Source of the DNA: Protula sp. h YS-2021
Taxonomy: Eukaryota; Annelida; Polychaeta; Sabellida; Serpulidae
Length of the DNA stretch: 64,000 nt
Assembly (NCBI GenBank): GCA_949752745.1
Contig: OX457027.1
Coordinates: 63,222,329 to 63,286,328 of the forward strand
Reading direction: 5' to 3'
In this document: piece by piece, positions 56,204 through 64,000 of the stretch
Layout of the letters: each line of letters opens with the position of its first letter
Numbering within the stretch: position 1 is the stretch's first letter
Program-made: the position numbers and the translations under genes
The notes under the pieces: model-generated
Seen by the model: the letters and a program-made list of their open reading frames with translations, nothing else
What the model was told of the DNA's origin: nothing
The model's database searches: none

Positions 56204-56457
56204 GCTTACAGGTTTGTTTCTTGTTTCCTGCATTTCATCTCTCTGTGTCATCAGTGATGCACCGCCTTTTGTTGGTTGTTTGTTTCGCCCGTTTCATCAT
56301 CAGACCATTTAGGCGGCCGGGCCACGGTAGTTGATCATTCCACCGTCTTAGAGAGATGAGGCACAATCATGATGGTAACCATTGCTTGTCGTGTCGTTTC
56401 AGCCAGATCCAATTTGACGTCTTTTCTGCTGTGTTTTGACATTCTTTACTTATACGT
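56204..56457 (-). mobile_element. Truncated second copy of the same LINE (3' end only)
   Basis: 254 bp that match 52513-52771 with about ten differences, including the terminal CCTGTAAGCTATAG. The 5' truncation is at TTATACGT (56457). Its 3' end joins directly to the 5' end of the long copy without spacer or duplication. Confidence 0.9.
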
Positions 56458-56459
56458 AA

Positions 56460-56640
56460 CCCATTCAACAGCTGTCCCCCTCTCTCCACACTCACAGTTA
56501 TTCATTTTTCCCCACAGGGGGCATATATGCGATCGACCACGTGTCGGTCGGTCTGTCAGCAAGAGCTTGTTAACACTTAAAAACTCCTGCAAAAAATTTC
56601 ATGAAACTCGGTATGTGGCTTTTTAATATTTTCTGACTTC
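56460..56640 (+). mobile_element. Hairpin repeat D, copy 2 (short)
   Basis: CAACAGCTGTCCCCCTCTCT to ACTCCTGCAAAAAATTTCAT, GAAACTCGGTATG repeats 51574-51740, including the CCCCACAGGGGGCATATATG hairpin and GTGTCGGTCGGTCTGTC core. It is truncated after the first module. Confidence 0.75.
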
Positions 56641-56699
56641 TTTATTAAAATACTAGATTATGCGGATGCATCGGATCAATGGTGGGTAGATCGGGGCTT

Positions 56700-57135
56700 C
56701 CTTATTATTTAGTAACTCCACATAAGAAATCGTTATGCGTACACCCTGCAGGAGTTGAACCTACAATGACACTAACAAAAAGGTGATAATATATGCACAG
56801 ATTTAATAATATATGCACACATAATATGTCAACATAGGGAGACCTTTTGAATATGTTAAAAGACACTAAAGGTGTCACTTAGAGAGACCATAGATAAAAA
56901 TAGTAAATAGGGAGACCAAAGTATGGTCTCCCAAATTTGCATTTTTGGGTTATATATCAATGATTATTATATATGATGCGCATTTGATCCCCCTATTTAC
57001 TATATTACCAAAGTTTGATGTGCCACCACCGGAGAGCGCAGTAACTCCACATAAGAAATCGTTATGCGTGCACCCTGCAGGAATTGAACCTACAATGACA
57101 CTACCAAAGAAGTTGATAATATATACACACATTTG
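56700..57135. repeat. GGGAGACC repeats with tRNA B-box-like fragments
   Basis: Two near-identical ~75-bp segments (56709-56783 and 57044-57118) include CACCCTGCAGGARTTGAACC. On the minus strand this reads GGTTCAACTCCTGCAGGGTG, a perfect RNA polymerase III B-box context (3' half of a tRNA). No A box accompanies them. Between them lies a GGGAGACC...GGTCTCCC segment (56835-56995), also found at 58560-58665. Confidence 0.55.
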
Positions 57136-57409
57136 ATAGTACAATAAAACCCCGGATATAGACACCCCTCTATTATGGATACCCCTGAATTATGTACAGC
57201 ATTTTTCACTCTGTTTTAAAACGCCATAGAGTTCTGTTATATCTAGACCCCTCCATTGTGGACACCCCTCTATTCAGAATTAGGGACACTATTTTTATCC
57301 CGTAAGTACGGTTACACATTTAAAAAAATCCCTTTATTGTGGACAGTCAAATTGCTGTCCATATTTTGTACGTTATATAAACAACCTCTATCAGCTTGTT
57401 ACTCGGTAG

Positions 57410-58138
57410 TGTTTGTTATCCCCTGTGGAACGGAGGGATATAGTTTTGAACTTTTCGGTCTGTCCGTCTGTCTGTCACGCTTCAGTCTCACGCGCCTACA
57501 GGCCACATTAGTACATGCATTCGTTTCAAATTTTGTACACGTCTTCTCTAAACCCTTCCGCAGTGCACTGACTAAGAATATTTTTGTTGGATCGGAAAAA
57601 AAATTACAAAATGGCGGACTTTTGAAAATCGGCACTGGACTTAGCGTATATACGGCAGTCTCACCCGCCTACAGGCCACATTAATAGATGAATTCGTTTC
57701 ATATTTTGTACACGGCTTCTCTGGAACCTTCCGCAGTGCAATGGTCAAGAATTTTCCGGATTGGGCAAAATGGCGGACTTTTGAAAATTGGCACTGGACG
57801 TATATACGGCAGTCTCACGCGCCTACAGGCCACAAAAATGGATGGATTCGTTTCAAATTCTGCACACAAGTTCCCTGAGACCTTCCGCAGTGCAGTGATT
57901 AAGCATTTTCCGGCTGGGACTTGACAAAATGGCGGATTTTTCAAAATCGGCGCTGTACTTAGCGTACCTACGACATTCTTACGCGCCTACTGGTTAATGG
58001 ATTGATTCGTCGAAATGTTAGACACTGCGTCTGCCTATCCTTCCACTTTTAAATTTTGCGTAGTCAACACGCAACAGCCTTACACAAACCATATCCCCCA
58101 CGGGGGATAGACGTACTCCTCGAGACTTAGTCAAGTTT
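57410..58138 (+). mobile_element. Hairpin repeat B, copy 2, with tandem modules
   Basis: It starts TTATCCCCTGTGGAACGGAG GGATA (hairpin), then CGGTCTGTCCGTCTGTCTGTC. Modules of about 155-173 bp follow, marked by CACGCGCCTACAGGCCACA at 57489, 57662, 57816 and 57978 (last diverged). It ends with CATATCCCCCACGGGGGATA G and CTCGAGACTTAGTC. Copy 1 at 18403-18793 has one module fewer or more decayed. Confidence 0.8.
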
Positions 58139-58352
58139 TTTACGCTATTGTTGTCTATGGGTACTGAGTACAGTGCATGTAAAGACAATAGGGCTATTAC
58201 AAAAGATGTGTGCTTAAGGGAGAAGCTAAATACGACTGAACTCTATTGACATGTGCTCTGTCTTTTAAAATGCGTATAAATAAAACAATTAATTCATTGT
58301 GTTATACTCAGTTAAGATGCTATACAACGTGTTAAGTCTGAATATCGGTGAT

Positions 58353-58440
58353 GTGAAAAGAAAACGGAACGACGTCTCGCTATCTGATAAAGTTAAAATA
58401 ATCAAAGCTAGTGATGGAAAAAGTGTAAGAAAAAGTGTAG
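58353..58440 (+). pseudogene. Remnant CENP-B/Tigger-type HTH coding sequence
   Basis: The frame VKRKRNDVSLSDKVKIIKAS then DGKSVRKS matches the N-terminal helix-turn-helix of Tigger/CENP-B transposases (basic start, L/S-x-x-K-x-x-II, G-K-S). It breaks off after ~30 codons; the catalytic part is gone. Confidence 0.65.
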
Positions 58441-58559
58441 TTGTAGTTGTCAGATAGAACAGGACCTCGAAATTGGGGACACCCCGCCATTAGGGGCAAA
58501 ATTATTCAGTTACTTTTTGTCGCTAATAGCGGGGTTTCACTGTATATGCACACAGAATA

Positions 58560-58665
58560 TGCCAGCATAAGGAGACCTTTTGTATATGTTAAAAGACACT
58601 AAAGGTGTCACTTAAGAGAGACCATAGATAAAAAATAGCAAATAGGGAGACCAAAGTACACACAC
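58560..58665. repeat. GGAGACC repeat copy
   Basis: AAGGAGACCTTTTGTATATG, AAAAGACACTAAAGGTGTCA and AATAGGGAGACCAAAGTA match 56838-56925. The internal GACACTAAAGGTGTC is a small hairpin. Confidence 0.7.
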
Positions 58666-60401
58666 AGACGAAGCTGACCCTCCAGCTTCCGATATCGAAA
58701 AGTTAACCATCAACAACTTTTTTATTTTCATTTTTTCTAGTAAATTTTGCATTAATAAATTTAGCTTTTGATTTTTTTAATTGTCAAAAAACTAAAAGCA
58801 GACAAATAAGTCAAAAAATGACCGATTTCTGAACGAAATCAAAACCACCGTCAACTTGGAGCTCGGATTTTGCTCAAGTTATCTGCCAATACGCGACATG
58901 AGCGGAGCCTCTTTTGTTTCGCTTTGCTTCATTTAAATATAAGTATAAACGTTGTAAAATGTAAACAAACGCACGTGATTAACACTGTGCTTTTGTTATT
59001 ATTCCTACGCACCGTCAAGACAAGACGAGAAGATAATTGTTACGTGTAAAAATCAGGTCCGATACATAACCTTATCAACATATATTACTCGATAAAACTT
59101 AGTCAAAGTCAAATGGCGAGCGGCGCACTTTGGTTATGATAATTAGGGTTGACCTCACCATTATAAAAGTTTTATTTCCTATTGTAAGCAAAAAATAGAA
59201 AAAAACGCCCATGTCATGGTTGATGACTTTGTTCACGCTTTCAAATGATATATGAAGAAAAAATCTACGTGTCAAATTGTAGAAATTATTGTGGCGAAAC
59301 TTCGAGTGAAATACAAGATAAACATTAAAATTGGAAAATTTGAAAAACTGTCTTATAGAAATAAAAATATCGAAGAAATTAACAAACAGGTCACGTTGTG
59401 TCACAGTTTTCTCTCATCTTTCTAGTGAGATATGAATAGAATTTCTACGGGGTTAATTATAGAAAATATTGTAGCGAAACTTTGTCAGTGGTACAGTTTA
59501 AATATGACTAGTCCGCTTGTATTTATGTTAAACAGATGTTTAATAGATGAAAATGGCTATGATAACAATTGAGCCATATCACTACAACGGAGATGATGTC
59601 TTAGTTGGGAAATGTCAAGATGATGGTCTCATTATGTTCACTCAAAATTACTTGGTCAGATATTGCAATTTGATTGGGCCGCTAGCAAAAGCTTTACGTG
59701 GTCCTGCAGTGGTAGTGAACCATCATCGCCAGCCTCAGCTCAAGCATCATGACGAGAAGAGAACTGTTACGTGTAAAAAGCAACTGACGACAAAAATGTG
59801 TGAAGTCAGAAGTCATCTGGCGACACAGTTTCTCAATCGGCGACAAAACCTTATGTCGTCAGTTACTTACGCCATCTTTTTGCATATATGTTATTGTTTA
59901 ATTTGAATAATAAATTTTAAAAATAAACAAATGTATGTAAAGCAACTATGAAACAATAAAATTACTCAAAGCTTACAGTTTGTTTATTTTAGTGCACTTG
60001 TACATAGAAGCAAACAACAAGAAAATAGTACAATTAGGCACTTATTTATTAAACAAGTGTGTAAGTAGTTCAGTGAAGATAAAAAAAACTGCCAACTAAC
60101 AACAAAAATGTGTGATAAATTTAAGTCAGAAGTCATCTGGCGACACCATTTCTCAACTGGCAACAAAACCTTATGTCGTTAGTTACTTACACCATCTTTT
60201 TGCATATAAAAATGTGATTGACTCCAGAAAGAAAAACAATTACATTAAAGCTCTCGATAGTTTTTAGACAATTTTGGGAAAACAAATTTGGACAATAGCT
60301 CTTTGAAAATGGGGAAAAAAGAATTGGACTTTATAAAAACGTCGCCATTAGCGCAATGTCGTTATACCCTGATGTAGTTATAGGCGTGGTCTACTGGAAT
60401 T
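58666..60401. other. Stretch without a supported gene; local duplication
   Basis: A ~100-bp segment (59790-59895: ACAAAAATGTGTGAAGTCAG to CGCCATCTTTTTGCATATA) recurs at 60103-60208. The 119-residue ORF at 59547-59906 overlaps the first copy. It has no recognisable motif and no splice context, so I do not call it a gene. Confidence 0.45.
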
Positions 60402-61280
60402 ATATGTCTCCCCCTAAGGGAGACATATATAGCATTTGGTGTGTCCGTCCGTCCGTCTGTCCGCAGTGAGTTCTTATAAAATTAATGAGTCGATTTTTCT
60501 CAAAACGTACATATTGGGGTACATGTCTAGATGATGCCCGTGGTATTTTTTTTTTCGTTTCCTCAAAAATTCTATTTTTGGCAAATTTTTGAACATAGGG
60601 GGGGGGTTTCGTGCATTTTTTTCACTTTGGCAGGCTATCTCTCCAAAACGGTTTGTTGTTGGATTACGCTGAAACGTGGCAAGAACAACACACATATAGT
60701 GCAAATATTTACTGTGAAGTTTTACTTCATTTCCGCTGAAAATGTATTTTTGGCGAATTTTTTAATTTTTGATTTTGAACTTTTTTTGGCCATATTGTTG
60801 CGATATCTCCCAAACGGTTTGTTGGATTAAACTGAAACTTGGTAAGAAGAACTCACAAAACGTGTAAATGTTTACTGCGAAGTTTTTTTTCAGTTCCGTT
60901 GAAAATGTATTTTTTGCGAATTTTTCAATTTTGGATTTTTAACTTTTTGGGCCATATTGGGCCATATTGGGCCAGTTTGTTGGATTAGGCCGAAACTTGG
61001 CAGGAACAACTCACAAAACGTTTAAATGTTTACTGCGAAGTTTTTTTTATTTCTGTTGAAAATGTATTTTCGGCGAATTTTTCAATTTTTGATTTTAAAA
61101 TTTTTTGGCCATAATTGTTGCGATGTCTCCGAAACAGTTTGTTGGATTAGGCTGAAACATGGCAAGAAGAACCCATATGTAGTTGAAATGTTTACTGCGA
61201 AGTTTTTCCACGTGACTGATTGGGGGCGGGGGAGACATATCCGTTTTTGTTTTAACGAAAACACTGGCCAATCTTGTTAG
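60402..61280 (+). mobile_element. Hairpin repeat E, full copy with four modules
   Basis: It opens with ATATGTCTCCCCCTAAGGGAGACATAT (60402-60428) and GGTGTGTCCGTCCGTCCGTCTG. Four ~155-165 bp modules follow, each with GTTTGTTGGATTAGGCTGAAAC and TTTACTGCGAAGTTTTTTT (near 60650, 60818, 60973, 61138). It closes with GACTGATTGGGGGCGGGGGA GACATATCC, repeating the hairpin arm, and TTTTAACGAAAACACTGGCC. Confidence 0.8.
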
Positions 61281-62021
61281 TTACCAAATGCACTAAAGTA
61301 ATTTACTGCTTGTATTACTGCCGCTAGCGAATTACAAAACCGAGTAATGAACCAAATGTGTTTTTCTGTGGTTGTTTGTCGGTCTTATGACGCAATATTA
61401 TATATCAATGTATAATTCTGTATTTTACCGCTTTTATAAAAACTTATACTCCCATTAGCAGCCATCTAAATATTAGCTAAGTTAAATACTAATTTTTCAT
61501 ATTGAAAGCATGGTATTAAAAATCCCACATACGGAAAACAAAGGGATATAGTTGCACAATATTTTTTTCTTAGATAAAATGTAATAGTATGGTATTGCAG
61601 TTCAAAATAAATATATATAAAATATATAAAATTAAGAAAATTCTCGGGATTTTAGGTATGCTTTGTATTTACTTATTGAATGGCCTGTGACGGCGTCGCA
61701 AACAGTCGAAACACATATGTTGCGGAAGAATTTGCGGGAGTACAAATTTCTGACTGTTTCGAATAAAAAAAGAGTTCGGGCGTATAAATTTATGTATGAT
61801 GCTGGATATAATATGTAGCAATATATGGATACTTACTTGCCACCACCTCTTTTCTATAAATTTTGTGTTTTAGCAGAAATGTGATGGAATATAATTCTTT
61901 TTATATGCTATAGTAACTTATTGCTTGAAACATTTTGCACTATTTTATTAGTGGATGTGCATACAACGACCGTGAAGAGTCTGCTTGTAAACATGGCGGT
62001 ACAGAGCTGCTAACATTAATT

Positions 62022-62462
62022 AGGCCCCAACCCAAATACCATGGTCTATTCTGATCAGAAAATGTCGTTGGAATTTCTTTGGACACGTCTGCAGATTACC
62101 TGAAACGACACCAGCAAGTAGAGCTCTTAAAGAAGCAATTGAAACAGTAAAAAGACCCCCAGGAAGACAAAAAACAACATACCTGTCAACAATAAAACGC
62201 GATCTACAAAATAAAGGAATCTACTCAATCTCACAAGCCAAAATATTAGCACAAAACCGTACTAGGTGGAGAGAATCTGTATAGAAACGTATAGAGCTTT
62301 GCTCTGAAAGCGTAAACCGACGACGACGACTACCAACCCTTCGGATTGGGGCCCAATAGGTTTGGGGTGTCCGTCCGTCTGTCCGCCATCGCTTTATACC
62401 CCTATGAATTTTGGGGGGGGGGCGGTTGGGGCCTGCGTGTGTTTCACAAATACTTACTTGTT
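62022..62462 (+). mobile_element. Hairpin repeat H, copy 3, containing a nested LINE
   Basis: AGGCCCCAACCC ... CAACCCTTCGGATTGGGGCC to CACAAATACTTACTTGTT. Without the 299-bp LINE insert it would be about 135 bp, like the other two copies. The empty site in repeat J (CATTAATTTCTCATACATAT near 41190) shows the exact insertion point, with at most a 2-bp TT duplication. Confidence 0.85.
62034..62332 (+). mobile_element. 5'-truncated LINE 3' end inserted in repeat H
   Basis: Encodes the C-terminal end of a LINE ORF2 (FFGHVCRLPETTPASRAL, then RPPGRQKTTYLSTIKRDL, QNRTRWRESV, stop), the FGHV...GR...RW signature common at the end of RTE/CR1-type ORFs. It is followed by a short 3' UTR ending in CGACGACGACGAC. 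CCAACCC is duplicated on both sides (62027-62033 and 62333-62339). Confidence 0.8.
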
Positions 62463-62499
62463 TCTTATACGTATGTATCGAGCGATTTACGAGATAATA

Positions 62500-62838
62500 A
62501 GCCAATTCGCACTTTTGACTTTTGCCGAAAAGTTTTTGCGTTTCGGCTGAATTCAGGTGGGATAAGGATATAAAGAAATGATAGGAAAAAAACGGCAAAA
62601 ATCAACAAAATTCCATTTTGCCAGAAATATAGTCACATGTTGGTTATTAAAGGCACTGAATAATATGTAAAATAGTTTTTAAAGATCATGTGATGGCTTT
62701 ATAAATTCGAAAGTGTGTATGTTGAAAGAAAATTAGAATTTTGATATTTTTCCCTTATCATTTCTTTATAATTTATCCCCCAACATTTTCAGTCGAAACA
62801 ACACCGCCACCGGAAAAATCCGAAAGTGCGAATTGGCT
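62500..62838. mobile_element. TA-flanked MITE, copy 2
   Basis: AGCCAATTCGCACTTTTG ... GAAAGTGCGAATTGGCT with TA on both sides (62498-62499 and 62839-62840). Same family and length as 20355-20693, about 90 percent similar by eye. Confidence 0.85.
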
Positions 62839-62849
62839 TATGGGGATGA

Positions 62850-62930
62850 CGGTTAGCTCAGTCGATAGAGCCTTGGGCTTGTAATCCTAAAGTCCCTGGT
62901 TCGAAACTGGACAGGGGTGGAAAGCAGGTG
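62850..62930 (+). repeat. tRNA-Thr(UGU)-like sequence, probably a pseudo-tRNA or SINE head
   Basis: GGTTAGCTCAGTCGATAGAGC is a good D-arm/A box. The loop CTTGTAA would carry anticodon TGT. GGTTCGAAACT is a near-consensus B box. But the anticodon stem has a mismatch, the T stem relies on wobble pairs, and no acceptor stem can be formed from the flanks. I therefore read it as a tRNA-derived repeat, not a working tRNA gene. It starts right after the MITE. Confidence 0.5.
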
Positions 62931-64000
62931 ATTGACTTTCGCTCACGTTGCCTCAGCTAAACAACTGCACTACCAGTAACCTACGTAGGATCGTTCGCCA
63001 CTTTTGAATGGTTTTTGCGCAATAATTTTCGTGTTTTAGACGCGATCTGGATATGCTTTTGTGTGTAGCAAATACAGGATTTTACACACGTTTTCTGTTA
63101 TGCGCGAAGTAAAATGTCATGATTTACGAAAATGCCAGGCCGATGTATATTTTTTTCGGGCAGTATTTTCGAAGTGTATCTCGCCACTTTATTCTATCAT
63201 CCCGAAATATAAATTTTAAGTGCAAACTGTAAGACTATTCAATTTGCTTTTCAAAATGACTGCTAAGAGCTATAAGAATTACACGTGAGCATAAACCTGA
63301 CTCCAAATGTGTATACTAACAGTTTTCTTATAGCAGCTCAGTATTTTGCATTCGAGAACCAGTGGCAGTTGTCGGGAGGTTCTGCCAAAAATTTCGTTTC
63401 CGGGATAATTGTTGTTTTCGGGAGGTGACGATGCTACAAGCACAGGCGGATTCAATCTAGGTTACTAGTAGATTATTTAGTCCCAGCGGACCCTTTCTAT
63501 CTTCCTAGGACAGACAGGGTCATCGTTCCTGCAACAGGAATGGCCATTGATCTCAATTTTTTAGGCTCTGGATCTTTCGGCTCACGTTCAAAGCCACCGA
63601 GGCTGGAACTGGCAGGCTCTTTCCATAAAAGCACACTGAGAAGTACCCTGGCGCATTATTTTCGACCTCAGCGAAACTCCCAAACTAGAGTAAAAGGTGG
63701 TTTTGCAACTGTCGATTCACTGTTATTGTGGGCGATAATGAGGGGTTCGATGTCCTGATCTCAAGAAAACACATATTTTTCTCAGTAAAAATTGCTATCT
63801 GACCATAAAACTTGTGCGCTATAATTTATAATTGGGCCATTTATGTGATGCAACCTTTCTAAAATGACACCGTTGGCCCCAGTCGTGCGCCGAGATTTGA
63901 AAATTGACATCAATGGCATTTCCTATTATAGGAACTATGACTCTTGCTGTCGTAGGAAGACTGCAAGAGTCATCTAAGACTATAGATTATTCACCACCAC
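62931..64000. other. Window end, no supported gene
   Basis: 63390-63760 is somewhat more GC-rich and has a 72-residue frame (63540-63758), but there are no splice signals or motifs that I recognise. It may be the start of a gene beyond the window. Confidence 0.35.

Larger units (their letters stand above)
57142..58542. mobile_element. Tigger/pogo-type DNA transposon, internally deleted
   Basis: Ends CAATAAAACCCCGGATATAGA and CGCTAATAGCGGGGTTTCACTG are inverted, with TA on both sides (57140-57141 and 58543-58544). GTGGACACCCCTCTATT / GGGGACACCCCGCCATTAG subterminal repeats are present. A remnant transposase N-terminus is at 58353-58440. Hairpin repeat B copy 2 (57410-58138) is nested within it. 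Confidence 0.8.
61440..62498 (+). repeat. Repeat J, copy 3, interrupted by two insertions
   Basis: Matches 40690-41240 up to CTAACATTAATT (62021). It is then interrupted by hairpin repeat H (62022-62462), resumes with TCTTATACGTATGTATCGAG, and is cut at GAGATAA (62497) by the TA-flanked MITE. It sits just downstream of a full repeat E, as copy 2 sits downstream of the 5' part of E at 39937. Confidence 0.75.

Noticed and set aside
59547..59906. 119-residue ORF
   Set aside because: No motif, no splice context, overlaps a locally duplicated non-coding segment.
62850..62930. Functional tRNA-Thr gene
   Set aside because: A and B boxes are good, but the anticodon and T stems are weak and no acceptor stem forms.

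Overview
The window is eukaryotic nuclear DNA from an animal, most likely a marine invertebrate. The evidence is: genes split into many small exons with GT/AG junctions that keep frame, animal gene families (Ly6/three-finger, KDM3-type JmjC, KMT5A-like SET), and heavy loading with animal transposon types (R2-superfamily and RNase H-bearing LINEs, hAT, Tigger/pogo, small TIR elements). I cannot name the phylum from sequence alone. There is no operon structure and no CRISPR. Non-genic DNA is AT-rich and mostly repeats.

Layout. 1-1.1 kb: tandem and dispersed repeats. 2.1-7.0 kb: a compact gene for a secreted, probably GPI-anchored Ly6/uPAR-like protein, with a TATA box, an untranslated first exon, four coding exons and a poly(A) signal. 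7-12.9 kb: no gene, repeats only. 12.9-27.8 kb: a 15-exon gene whose junctions all keep frame. It joins a KMT5A-like SET domain, a tract of 36-residue repeats, two zinc fingers, a tyrosine-recombinase-like core and a short SANT/Myb-like tail. 28-33 kb: transposons, including a decayed RNase H-bearing LINE. 33.9-36.7 kb: a TATA promoter, a short orphan coding stretch, decayed exons, and an inverted partial copy of the SET exon. 37-41.8 kb: hAT-like MITEs and hairpin repeats. 41.9-49.8 kb: a complete 12-exon KDM3-like JmjC demethylase gene with a C-terminal coiled coil and two C2H2 fingers. 50-56.5 kb: a tandem copy of its last exon, an inverted copy of one of its internal exons, and a nearly full-length R2-superfamily LINE joined head-to-tail to a second 3' end. 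56.5-64 kb: nested Tigger, hairpin, LINE and MITE insertions and a tRNA-like sequence.

Two themes stand out. First, the two large genes encode opposite histone-lysine enzymes (a methyltransferase-like and a demethylase-like protein), each fused to zinc fingers, and each has an inverted partial copy nearby that could pair with its transcript. Second, many unrelated-looking repeats share one plan: a perfect hairpin at one end, usually a GTCCGTCCGTCTGTCC-like core, 150-180 bp internal modules containing a GGATT...TGAAACTTGG-like motif, and a partial copy of the hairpin arm at the other end. One ~130-bp family of this kind is shown to be mobile by a filled site versus an empty site within the window.
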